From SB21 sp964415295 (lineage in GTDB: Bacteria > CLD3 > SB21): a stretch of 64,000 nt of DNA. The stretch is taken from NCBI GenBank assembly GCA_964415295.1, contig CAYPYN010000001.1, forward strand, positions 248,001 to 312,000, given 5' to 3'. A program made the position numbers and the translations under genes. This document shows positions 39,478 through 46,861 of the stretch, piece by piece. Each line of letters starts with the position of its first letter. Position 1 is the stretch's first letter. The notes under the pieces are model-generated. The model was not told where the DNA came from. It did no database searches and saw nothing but the letters and a program-made list of their open reading frames with translations.

Positions 39478-41220
39478 TCAGCTGACAAATCCGATCTTCA
39501 TTTCCTTCATTTTCCTGGCGATCTGTACGGCTTTTTCCGCCGATTGTATCAATTGCGACGGTTCCTCGCCGTCAATGCCAAAAGTAGCTATGCCGATCAC
39601 GGCAGAAAGAGGTATGGCGGATCCGTTGAAGTCGATCTCCGAAACCTCAATGTTTCTTAAGACCCTCTGTGCGCATTCGCGGGCTTCTTCGCGCTTGCTT
39701 TCGAGGACAATCAGGGCAAACTGGTCGTTTCCGATGCGTGCGGCGCTGTCGATCTGGCGCTTACTGCTGCGAATGATCTCCGCAATCTTTTCAGTGGCAA
39801 AGTCCCCCGCCGCTACGCCAAAATTTTCATATATATTTTTGATATAATCAACATAAAAAATCAAAAGCGAAAAGGTAGTTCCAAACCGCTTGGCCCGATG
39901 GATCTCAGCCGCGACCTTTCGTCGGAAGGTCTGCTGATTATCAAGACCCGTCAACGCGTCGTGCGGCAATTCCGAAAAAAGGTGTTTATCCAATTGCGCC
40001 CGCGCCAAAGCCAGGCTCACGCTGTGGCAAATATTCTCTGTAAACTGAACTTCGTACATATCCCATGCGTCGGGTCCTTTTGATTCCAGATGCAGAACCC
40101 CGAAACAATGGCCGTGATCCACAAAAGGCACCGAAAGGTGTGTCTTGGTCTGGTCGCCATCCGGCAGGTCGGGACGGTAGACCCTTTTTTGTGTGAAAAG
40201 CGCCTTTCCTTCAATCCGGTCTTCCAGTGTCGAGACCGCTCCTAATTCCGGTGTGTTATCACCTTCCGTGTCAGCCAAAACCAATTCCGGTCCCGATCCG
40301 CTGCGCAACCATATCAGGAGTGTGTCCCACTTCAGATTATGGGAGAGCGCGTCTTTCAAATACTTAAAAATGGCCTCGTCGCTGTCTTCGGTTTTGACGA
40401 TCTCATTGTATTCTTTCAGGGATTGGAACATGCGGCGGAGTTTGTTCTTGACGTATACGCCGTCGATATTCTGTATGGTCTGGATCAGAAGATGGCCGTA
40501 CTGTTCCAAAAGAGTGGCGTGGTGGTCGGAATAACGATCCGATTTGACATGATCGACGCCTACGATACCCAAAAGCGTTCCGCGCCGAAGCAAAGGCACT
40601 AGCAGAAGACTATGAATACCCTGATCGCGTGTGTAGTAAAAAAGATCCCGATTCTCGGGACTCAGTAAAGAGACGAGTTTATTCTCACGCGACGCCACGA
40701 CCTCGCGAAAAGCGTTCATTCCGCTTTCCGACAGTGAATTCCTCGTAGCCGCCGAATAAAAGGAACTCTCCGTCCGGAAGCTCTGCAGTACCAGTTCCTG
40801 TTCTTCTTCGCTGTACAGGTACAGGAAAGCCGAATGAGCATTGAACGTTTGATGTACGATCTGAATAATCGCATCGGATGTCTGATTAAAAAAAACGGAG
40901 GCCTGTGTGTCGTCCAACATATCCATCGAGTTTTCCGGCTTGTCCTCCGCTGGAACCTTCTCTTTTGAAAAATAATTGGTAATGCTTGGCGGATCGGATG
41001 AAGACTTCTTACGGTTCAGCCAGTCAGAAACGCTTTGAAATCCCTGCGCCCGATCCAATACGAAATAAAGTATACATACACCGATGGCCGGTAAGGAAAA
41101 TATCAGCAACGTCCTATACAAAAAGAATCCGATCACGGAGAGAATGATAAGCATAACAAAAAGCACTATGAGCAGGATCTTTTTAGGATGGACTTTTGAT
41201 GACACGGCTTGGTTCATCAT
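39478..41220 (-). CDS. Membrane GAF protein with degenerate GGDEF domain
   Basis: A 580-residue signalling protein. Two N-terminal helices (about 14-31 and 33-51) are followed by a linker, two GAF-like domains (about 95-240 and 265-400: LLLVPLLRRGTLLGIVGVD and LSVPFVDHGHCFGVLHLES) and a C-terminal GGDEF fold (DALTGLDNQQTFRRKVAAE). The GGDEF motif itself reads GNDQF, so diguanylate cyclase activity is doubtful; the domain may bind nucleotide or be a scaffold. It is 12 bases upstream of the two vertex-protein genes. The start could also be the second ATG at 41217. Confidence 0.82.
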   Translation of the reverse strand: MMNQAVSSKVHPKKILLIVLFVMLIILSVIGFFLYRTLLIFSLPAIGVCILYFVLDRAQGFQSVSDWLNRKKSSSDPPSITNYFSKEKVPAEDKPENSMDMLDDTQASVFFNQTSDAIIQIVHQTFNAHSAFLYLYSEEEQELVLQSFRTESSFYSAATRNSLSESGMNAFREVVASRENKLVSLLSPENRDLFYYTRDQGIHSLLLVPLLRRGTLLGIVGVDHVKSDRYSDHHATLLEQYGHLLIQTIQNIDGVYVKNKLRRMFQSLKEYNEIVKTEDSDEAIFKYLKDALSHNLKWDTLLIWLRSGSGPELVLADTEGDNTPELGAVSTLEDRIEGKALFTQKRVYRPDLPDGDQTKTHLSVPFVDHGHCFGVLHLESKGPDAWDMYEVQFTENICHSVSLALARAQLDKHLFSELPHDALTGLDNQQTFRRKVAAEIHRAKRFGTTFSLLIFYVDYIKNIYENFGVAAGDFATEKIAEIIRSSKRQIDSAARIGNDQFALIVLESKREEARECAQRVLRNIEVSEIDFNGSAIPLSAVIGIATFGIDGEEPSQLIQSAEKAVQIARKMKEMKIGFVS

Positions 41221-41361
41221 ACTGGAAATGCGGATAAAGTCTACAGGAATACTGCGACTAACTTATAAAGAATAGAACATAAAGTCAATGGGGCTTTAGC
41301 GCGTTTTCCACGGTACCGTCGCTGTGGTTTCTACTTCTATAATTTGCGCAAAAATGTACAT

Positions 41362-41393
41362 AAAAAAAGCCTGCGGATTTAGTACCGCAGGCT
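41362..41393 (-). terminator. Terminator after frr
   Basis: AGCCTGCGG (41368-41376) pairs with CCGCAGGCT (41385-41393) around an eight-base loop; on the minus strand it is followed by a T7 run (41362-41368). Confidence 0.9.
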
Positions 41394-41416
41394 CTGAAGT
41401 AATAATTCCGGACACT

Positions 41417-41980
41417 TCAAACTTCCATAATTTCTTTTTCTTTGAGGGCGACCATGTCGTCGATCTTCTTGATATACGCATCGGTCATTTTCTGGATCTT
41501 ATCATGCGCATGCTTGGAGTCGTCCTCGGAAACCTCATGACTTTTTTCAGCTTTCTTTATATGTTCATTGGCGTCCCGGCGGATATTGCGTATAGCCACC
41601 CGTCCGTCTTCAGCATATTTTTTTGTGAGTTTGACAAGTTCCTTGCGCCGTTCTTCATTCAAAGCGGGAATCGGGATCCGTATCAAAGTGCCGTCGTTCG
41701 CCGGATTGAGACCAAGGTCAGCCATCTGAATGGCTTTCTCGATAGGCTGTATCAGGTTCTTATCCCAGGGCTGGATCGTCAGAAGACGCGCTTCCGGCGC
41801 AGATACGTTCCCGACCTGGTTGAGCGGCGTCGGCGTACCGTAATAATCCACTTTAATTCCGTCCAGAAGCGTGGTCGTTGCGCGGCCGCTGCGAACCTTG
41901 GCCAATTCACTACGAACCGCTTCCAGCGATTTCTTCATCTTCTCTTCGGTATCATGGTATTGCTTATTCAGATCGAACAT
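41417..41980 (-). CDS. frr: Ribosome recycling factor
   Basis: Splits post-termination ribosomes together with EF-G. The 187-residue protein has the family features KMKKSLEAVRSELAKVRSGRA, VDYYGTPTPLNQVGNVS and the central GLNPANDGTLIRIPIP, ending in the long C-terminal helix. It follows pyrH by about 68 bases, and an efficient terminator lies just downstream. Order tsf-pyrH-frr is the common bacterial arrangement. Confidence 0.97.
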   Translation of the reverse strand: MFDLNKQYHDTEEKMKKSLEAVRSELAKVRSGRATTTLLDGIKVDYYGTPTPLNQVGNVSAPEARLLTIQPWDKNLIQPIEKAIQMADLGLNPANDGTLIRIPIPALNEERRKELVKLTKKYAEDGRVAIRNIRRDANEHIKKAEKSHEVSEDDSKHAHDKIQKMTDAYIKKIDDMVALKEKEIMEV

Positions 41981-42048
41981 ACATCACCTGTTTCGTTAAG
42001 TTCTCTCATAGAATTTAGGACGTAGAGCCTTTTCATTCAAGTAATTTA

Positions 42049-42762
42049 TTACTGCACCCTTGATCCGACGTTTTCGCCGAGGATGATCTTCTTGAGATTA
42101 CCTGTGGTTTTCAGATTGAATACGATAATCGGCAGCTTGTTTTCCATACACAGCGTCACCGCCGTCGCATCCATGACGTTGAGTCCTTTTTTGACCACTT
42201 CGAGGTAGGAAATATTATCAAATTTAAACGCTTCCGCATTCTTCTCCGGATCGGAATCGTAAATACCGTCCACGCGGGTGCCTTTGAGGATAACGTCCGC
42301 TTCCACTTCGATCGCCCTCAGCGACGCCGCGGTATCGGTAGTAAAATAAGGATTACCCGTTCCACCCGCAAAGATCACAATACGTCCTTTTTCGAGATGG
42401 CGAATCGCACGCCGGCGGATAAAAGGCTCCGCGATCTGTTCCATTTTTATTGCGCTGAGCACACGGGTAAATAATCCGACTTTTTCGATCGCATCCTGCA
42501 AGGCCAGTGAATTGATCACCGTCGCGAGCATACCCATATGGTCGGCGGAAACACGATCCATACCTTTGGCGCTGGCGGCCAGCCCTCTGAAAATATTGCC
42601 TCCGCCGATTACAACGGCCACCTCCACGCCGAGCGACTTTACGGACTTGATCTCCTCCGCCACTTGCGTCAGCATTTTGGTATCGATCCCGTACGACTGG
42701 TCCCCCATCAGGGCCTCTCCGCTGAGTTTCAGCAGGATCCGTTTGAATACCGGCATTGGCAT
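42049..42762 (-). CDS. pyrH: UMP kinase
   Basis: Hexameric amino-acid-kinase-fold enzyme phosphorylating UMP. It has [13 protein letters not shown] at the N-terminus, [43 protein letters not shown] and [17 protein letters not shown]. Length 237 is standard. It follows tsf, from which it is separated by a strong terminator, so it may have its own promoter or depend on read-through. Confidence 0.97.
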   Translation of the reverse strand: MPMPVFKRILLKLSGEALMGDQSYGIDTKMLTQVAEEIKSVKSLGVEVAVVIGGGNIFRGLAASAKGMDRVSADHMGMLATVINSLALQDAIEKVGLFTRVLSAIKMEQIAEPFIRRRAIRHLEKGRIVIFAGGTGNPYFTTDTAASLRAIEVEADVILKGTRVDGIYDSDPEKNAEAFKFDNISYLEVVKKGLNVMDATAVTLCMENKLPIIVFNLKTTGNLKKIILGENVGSRVQ

Positions 42763-42848
42763 GTTTGAAATTCCTTATTAAATGTAGAAGACGTTAATAA
42801 ACTTGAATCAAAGATGTCAGCCGGTGAGCCCGGCTTATGGGGTATATA

Positions 42849-42883
42849 CAAAAAAAAACCACGAATATCAATTCGTGGTTTTT
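42849..42883 (-). terminator. Terminator between tsf and pyrH
   Basis: A 13-bp perfect stem (42854-42866 with 42871-42883) closes a four-base loop. A-runs on the plus strand give a T tract on the transcribed minus strand. Confidence 0.9.
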
Positions 42884-42891
42884 AGTTTTAA

Positions 42892-43773
42892 TTATTCGCC
42901 TAAACGAAAGCGTTCGAACTTGTGTATCGTAACCGGCTTTCCGAGTTTCTTTGAGAATTCGGCGACCAGTTCCTTAATGGTCTTGGAAGAATCCTTTACA
43001 AAGATCTGCTCATTGAGGCAAACCTCCTGGTAGAATTTCTCCATACGGCCTTTGATGATATTTTCCATCACCTTTTCCGGCTTGCCCTCCGTCTTACCTT
43101 GTTCGCGCAGAATAGACATTTCCTTTTCAATCACGTCCTGCGGAACTTCCGAACGGTTAAGATAGGCCGGATTCATGGCTGCCGCCTGCATGGCTACGTC
43201 GTGCGCCAGTTTGTGAACCTCTTCCTGCATCGGCGCCGCATAACCATCTACTTCCATCTGAACCAATACTCCGAGTTTATTACCCGGATGAATGTAATCC
43301 GCTATCACGCCGTTCTTCGTCTCGAGGCAGGCGAATCGCTTGATCGCTATTTTCTCGCCGATCTTTCCGGTGAGTTCTCCCGCCGTATCTCCCACCGTGC
43401 GGCCCTGATCATAATTGGCCGGAGAATTGAGGAAAGCGTCCAGATGAGCCGGTTTGGTCGCATAAACCTGTTCCAGAACGTTCTTGGTAAACTTAACAAA
43501 ATCGTCGTTCTTAGCCACGAAATCGGTCTCGCAGTTGATCTCGACCATGGATCCGAAACTTCGTTCCGCGTTGACCTTTGCAAGCACCGTTCCTTCTTTG
43601 GCCACGCGCGAGGCTTTTTCCGCGCTCTTTTTCAGCCCTTTTTGACGCAGGATCTCGATCGCCTTTTCGGCGTCCCCTCCCGCTTCAGTCAGTGCTTTCT
43701 TGCAATCCATCATACCGGCGCCCGTCTTTTCCCTGAGCTGCATGACGACCGAGGCGCTAATTTCCGTACTCAT
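42892..43773 (-). CDS. tsf: Translation elongation factor Ts
   Basis: Nucleotide-exchange factor for EF-Tu. The UBA domain lies at residues ~5-45 (VMQLREKTGAGMMDCKKALTE) and the EF-Ts core contains ETDFVAKNDDFVKF and VHKLAHDVAMQAAAMNP; the C-terminus includes EQIFVKDSSKTIKEL. Length 293 is normal. It is 46 bases after rpsB with AAAGGAG before the ATG. A strong terminator follows. Confidence 0.97.
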   Translation of the reverse strand: MSTEISASVVMQLREKTGAGMMDCKKALTEAGGDAEKAIEILRQKGLKKSAEKASRVAKEGTVLAKVNAERSFGSMVEINCETDFVAKNDDFVKFTKNVLEQVYATKPAHLDAFLNSPANYDQGRTVGDTAGELTGKIGEKIAIKRFACLETKNGVIADYIHPGNKLGVLVQMEVDGYAAPMQEEVHKLAHDVAMQAAAMNPAYLNRSEVPQDVIEKEMSILREQGKTEGKPEKVMENIIKGRMEKFYQEVCLNEQIFVKDSSKTIKELVAEFSKKLGKPVTIHKFERFRLGE

Positions 43774-43818
43774 TCCGATCTCCTTTAAAATCTATGACAT
43801 TCAAAAAAAATTCGTTAA

Positions 43819-44670
43819 TTATTGCACGTCCTTGCCCAAAGCGTCTTTTTCCGCTTGCGCTTTGAGTTTTTCATAACGCGCGTCGGCTTCGTATTTCATA
43901 CGCGTTTCGTCCTTGACCCTTTCTTCATCCACTTCCGCCGGCGCATCCTTGGCTACAGCTACAACATGCTGGCTGGCTTCAACGACCGCGTCTGCGATGG
44001 TCTTGGTAATAACCTGAATGGACTTAGCCGCATCGTCGTTACCGGGGATCACAAACTGAACCTGATCCGGATCGCAGTTGGTATCGACGATCGCAAATAC
44101 AGGGATACCGAGGATATTGGCTTCTTTCACGGCAATATGTTCTTTCTTGGTATCCACGACAAAAACCGCACCGGGTAATTGGCGCATATCTTCGATACCT
44201 TCAAGAACGGCTTTCAGTTTGACCTTTTCACGCTCGAGCATCAGACGCTCTTTCTTTGTAATCTTCTCAAACGTGCCGTCGCTTTCCTTTTTCTCGATAT
44301 TCTTCATGTGCTTGATGCTCTTGCGGATCGTGGAAAAATTGGTGAGCATACCGCCCAACCATCTTTCGGTCACATAAAAAACATTGGCACGTACGGCCTC
44401 GGCTTTCACGATTTCTTTGGCCTGTTTTTTCGTTCCGACAAAAAGCACCTTCTCGCCGTTAGCCACGATCTTACCGATGGCTTTGCAGGCCTCTTCAAGA
44501 GACGTCACGGTCTTCTTGAGATCCATGATATGGATACCGTTCTTTTCCATAAAAATGAACGGCTTCATTTTCGGATTCCAGCGCCGGGTCAGATGGCCAA
44601 AGTGTACGCCGGCGGCCAGCAGTTCTTCTAATTTCTGTTTCGGATCGAAAAGGTTTTTTTCCTGTGACAT
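43819..44670 (-). CDS. rpsB: 30S ribosomal protein S2
   Basis: Small-subunit protein of 283 residues. Landmarks are [50 protein letters not shown], and [20 protein letters not shown] with DTNCDPDQV. The C-terminal ~40 residues form a charged extension beyond E. coli S2. AAGGAG precedes ATG 44670. A structured leader lies upstream (see separate entry), fitting known autoregulation of rpsB-tsf. Confidence 0.97.
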   Translation of the reverse strand: MSQEKNLFDPKQKLEELLAAGVHFGHLTRRWNPKMKPFIFMEKNGIHIMDLKKTVTSLEEACKAIGKIVANGEKVLFVGTKKQAKEIVKAEAVRANVFYVTERWLGGMLTNFSTIRKSIKHMKNIEKKESDGTFEKITKKERLMLEREKVKLKAVLEGIEDMRQLPGAVFVVDTKKEHIAVKEANILGIPVFAIVDTNCDPDQVQFVIPGNDDAAKSIQVITKTIADAVVEASQHVVAVAKDAPAEVDEERVKDETRMKYEADARYEKLKAQAEKDALGKDVQ

Positions 44671-44714
44671 GATACAACTCCTTGTGATTGGGTTAACCTA
44701 CCACTTTTATCTTT

Positions 44715-44753
44715 TTTGGCTGGAATACGCCGAAGCGTACACCCCCAGCCAAA
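44715..44753 (-). promoter_or_regulatory. Structured leader before rpsB
   Basis: TTTGGCTGG (44715-44723) pairs with CCAGCCAAA (44745-44753); inside is TACGC-CGAA-GCGTA. On the minus-strand transcript the inner loop reads C(UUCG)G, an extra-stable tetraloop. No T tract follows, so a terminator is unlikely; an S2-binding autoregulatory leader is a reasonable guess. Confidence 0.5.
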
Positions 44754-44789
44754 TCAAAAAGTGTGATTAGTTTAGTGTAAATTAAACGA

Positions 44790-45179
44790 TTAACGTTTCG
44801 AGAACTGGTAACGTTTACGCGCCTTAGCCAAACCGTATTTGCGGCGTTCCTTCATACGCGGATCGCGACTCATGACGCCAAGCGGCTTCAGGGATTTTTT
44901 CAGCTCTTCGTCGATCTTTACCAGCGCACGGGCAATGCCGAGCCGGATGGCGCCGGCCTGGCCGGTCTGTCCGCCGCCGCGCACGTTGGCGATCACGTCG
45001 TATTTAGCACCGGCTTCGATGGCCTTTAAAGGCTCTTCGATATGCAACTGATGGGATTCACGCGGAAAGAACACCTTGATGTCCTTGCTATTGACCGTGA
45101 TCTTGCCGTTGCCGGCAACGAGCATCACGCGCGCGTTGGATGTTTTTCTGCGACCTATAGCAACAATGGCCGTACTCAT
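44790..45179 (-). CDS. rpsI: 30S ribosomal protein S9
   Basis: A 129-residue small-subunit protein with the typical IGRRKTSNARVMLVAGNGKI start, VRGGGQTGQAGAIRLGIARA core, and the basic C-terminus KKYGLAKARKRYQFSKR-like tail whose last residues reach the P-site tRNA. It is downstream of rplM by 31 bases, in the universal L13-S9 pair. AGGAG lies before the ATG. Confidence 0.98.
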   Translation of the reverse strand: MSTAIVAIGRRKTSNARVMLVAGNGKITVNSKDIKVFFPRESHQLHIEEPLKAIEAGAKYDVIANVRGGGQTGQAGAIRLGIARALVKIDEELKKSLKPLGVMSRDPRMKERRKYGLAKARKRYQFSKR

Positions 45180-45210
45180 AAAGACTCCTCGTATTATGAT
45201 AATTTAATTC

Positions 45211-45651
45211 TTAAAACTTCAAAGGTTCAGGATTCTGCGCGGCGTGCGGGTGTTTTTCGTCCGCATATACTTTGAGCTTCTTGATCATCACGCTGCCGAG
45301 CCGATTTTTCGGCAACATGCCGTGGATCGCGGCATAGAGGATCTTTTCCGGATTCGTACGGATCAAGTCCTCAAATTTCTCTACACGGTTTCCGCCGGGA
45401 TACATCGTATTGTGTACATATTCCTTTAACTTGGCCTTTTTGCCGGTCAAGCGGATCTTGGCGGCATTCAGAATGATCACATGATCACCGCAATCCATAT
45501 GAGGGGCAAAATAGGGCTTATTCTTCCCATTCAGGATCCGTGCCACCCGGGTTGCAAAACGTCCGAGCGTCTGATCCGCCGCATCTACGATATACCATTT
45601 TCTTTCGATCGTATCCGACTTCGGCATCGCTGTTTTGTATGACATTTTCAC
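45211..45651 (-). CDS. rplM: 50S ribosomal protein L13
   Basis: Large-subunit assembly protein. ERKWYIVDAADQTLGRFATR, YFAPHMDCGDHVIILNA and the GMLPKNRLGSVMIKKLKVY segment are diagnostic. The start may be GTG 45651, six bases after GGAGA, or ATG 45645, two codons on; both give a functional N-terminus. Length 146 (or 144). It is first of the rplM-rpsI-rpsB-tsf series on the minus strand and has a good promoter upstream. Confidence 0.97.
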   Translation of the reverse strand: MKMSYKTAMPKSDTIERKWYIVDAADQTLGRFATRVARILNGKNKPYFAPHMDCGDHVIILNAAKIRLTGKKAKLKEYVHNTMYPGGNRVEKFEDLIRTNPEKILYAAIHGMLPKNRLGSVMIKKLKVYADEKHPHAAQNPEPLKF

Positions 45652-45711
45652 GCTGATTCTCCTTATGCGTTGTCTATAAAAATATTAAACTTATAAGCAT
45701 TTTGGGCGACC

Positions 45712-45740
45712 AATATAATAAACGTGGTTTCAGAATGCAA
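45712..45740 (-). promoter_or_regulatory. Promoter of rplM-rpsI
   Basis: On the minus strand TTGCAT (45735-45740), a 17-base spacer and TATATT (45712-45717) form a near-consensus sigma-70 promoter, about 60 bases before the rplM start. Confidence 0.6.
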
Positions 45741-45864
45741 GGAAATTATTGAAGAATCTTACGTCGGATGGACACCGTGCAGGCGGTATCTGATGACAGC
45801 CATTGAAGCCGTGTGAAAATTGGAAATTCCGGTATTAAAAATCTAATTGACTTTCACGGGAGAT

Positions 45865-45895
45865 TTGCGTAACATTTTTTTGTAACTTGTATAAT
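45865..45895 (+). promoter_or_regulatory. Candidate promoter of the BMC hexamer genes
   Basis: A perfect TATAAT at 45890-45895 has a TTGCGT 19 bases upstream (45865-45870). The -10 is excellent; the spacer is long. The first BMC start follows 64 bases after the -10. The remainder of 45652-45958 holds the divergent rplM promoter and nothing coding. Confidence 0.45.
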
Positions 45896-45958
45896 CAGAC
45901 GTTTAACAGCAATATTTTGCTCCAATTCATATAAACATTTCTTTAGGAGGATTGACAC

Positions 45959-46240
45959 ATGGCACTTGATGCACTGGGAATGGTTGAAACGAAAGGGCTG
46001 GTCGGCTCGATCGAGGCGGCGGATGCGATGGTGAAGGCTGCCAAAGTAGAACTGATCGGAAAGGAAAAAATCGGAGGCGGATACGTAACCGTCATGGTGC
46101 GAGGCGATGTGGGTGCCGTCAAAGCGGCCACCGATGCCGGCGCGGCCGCGGCCGAAAAGGTCGGAGAACTCGTTTCCGTGCATGTCATCCCGAGACCGCA
46201 TCCGGAGGTTGAAATGATCCTTCCGAAAAAGGGCGCTTAA
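45959..46240 (+). CDS. Bacterial microcompartment hexamer shell protein (PduA/EutM type)
   Basis: BMC-H facet protein of 93 residues. It reads [20 protein letters not shown], has the canonical pore loop KIGGGY around residues 37-42, and [17 protein letters not shown] and [10 protein letters not shown] near the C-terminus, very close to PduA/EutM. AGGAGG is eight bases before the ATG. It is followed 21 bases later by the second hexamer gene. The signature enzyme of the compartment is not in the window, so its chemistry is unknown. Confidence 0.96.
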   Translation: MALDALGMVETKGLVGSIEAADAMVKAAKVELIGKEKIGGGYVTVMVRGDVGAVKAATDAGAAAAEKVGELVSVHVIPRPHPEVEMILPKKGA

Positions 46241-46261
46241 TCTAACGCGAGGAACCTGAGC

Positions 46262-46588
46262 ATGGAAGAACGTGCGTTAGGCATGGTGGAAACGGTGGGA
46301 CTCGTAGGCGCTATCGAAGCGGCCGATGCGATGATCAAAGCCTCCAATGTCCGGTTGATCGGTAAGGAACTTGCCGATGGTGCTATGGTGGTGATCAAAG
46401 TGGTCGGCGAAGTGGGCGCTGTTCAGGCTTCCGTTGCCGCCGGAGAAGCTGCGGCGCGAAGAGTTGGCCAGGTGGTTTCCGTTCACATTATTCCCAGACC
46501 CGACGAAATGACAGAAGCCATAGTCTATGACGAACACCCCGATACCATGCCCTATGAAAGTAGCGGCTTAAAAAAAAAAGTGAATTAG
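46262..46588 (+). CDS. BMC hexamer shell protein with slippery 3' end
   Basis: BMC-H protein, 108 residues in the zero frame. The core is GMVETVGLVGAIEAADAMI, with VIKVVGEVGAVQASVAAGEA and VSVHIIPRPDEM. The pore loop reads ELADGA instead of the KIGGG/KIGSG of PduA-like proteins, so the channel must differ from its neighbour. The frame ends Lys-Lys-Lys-Val-Asn-stop directly after ten A residues at 46570-46579. In the -1 frame, reading continues for 77 codons (see next entry). The zero-frame product is therefore perhaps only the short form of a longer protein. Confidence 0.93.
   Translation: MEERALGMVETVGLVGAIEAADAMIKASNVRLIGKELADGAMVVIKVVGEVGAVQASVAAGEAAARRVGQVVSVHIIPRPDEMTEAIVYDEHPDTMPYESSGLKKKVN
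46570..46579 (+). promoter_or_regulatory. A10 slippery tract
   Basis: Ten consecutive A residues at codons TTA-AAA-AAA-AAA-GTG. Such runs support transcriptional slippage and -1 ribosomal slipping of tRNA-Lys (A AAA AAA). Shifting here joins the BMC core to the downstream frame. Confidence 0.6.
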
Positions 46589-46812
46589 TCACCCTCGCTC
46601 AGCAGGAACTCTTTAGATCGGTTCAAAAAGACGAATCCATACTTAAAAAGAAGAAACTCACCAAACCCGCAGAGGATTACCACACTTTTAACGTCGTCAC
46701 CTTACGCAAACTGGCCCGAACCGTACCGAATTTTCCGCTCAAAGGGCGCGAAATCTCAAAAGCCAACCGGGATGAGTTGATCACCGAACTTGAAAAAATA
46801 TTCAAAGAATAA
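46579..46812 (+). CDS. Rho_N/SAP-like C-terminal extension of the BMC protein (-1 frame)
   Basis: This 77-codon frame ends in TAA at 46810-46812. It is open from a TAG at 46561-46563 but has no ATG or GTG at all; the only TTG is near its end. It can be translated only by a -1 shift from the upstream BMC gene on the A10 run, giving about 183 residues in total. The region ELVTLAQQELFRSVQKDES is helical and charged. The rest (TLRKLARTVPNFPL, then KANRDELITELEKIF) resembles the Rho N-terminal fold, as in this genome's own Rho ([25 protein letters not shown]). A terminator follows at once. A homopolymer sequencing error would make it simply part of one gene. Confidence 0.7.
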   Translation, partial: SELVTLAQQELFRSVQKDESILKKKKLTKPAEDYHTFNVVTLRKLARTVPNFPLKGREISKANRDELITELEKIFKE

Positions 46813-46815
46813 AAG

Positions 46816-46844
46816 ATACCCCGACACGTTCGGGGTATTTTTTT
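46816..46844 (+). terminator. Terminator of the BMC hexamer unit
   Basis: ATACCCCGA pairs with TCGGGGTAT around CACGT, followed by seven T residues. It lies four bases after the extension's stop, which supports that frame as the true 3' end of the unit. Confidence 0.92.
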
Positions 46845-46861
46845 ACACCGATATCTGAAAC

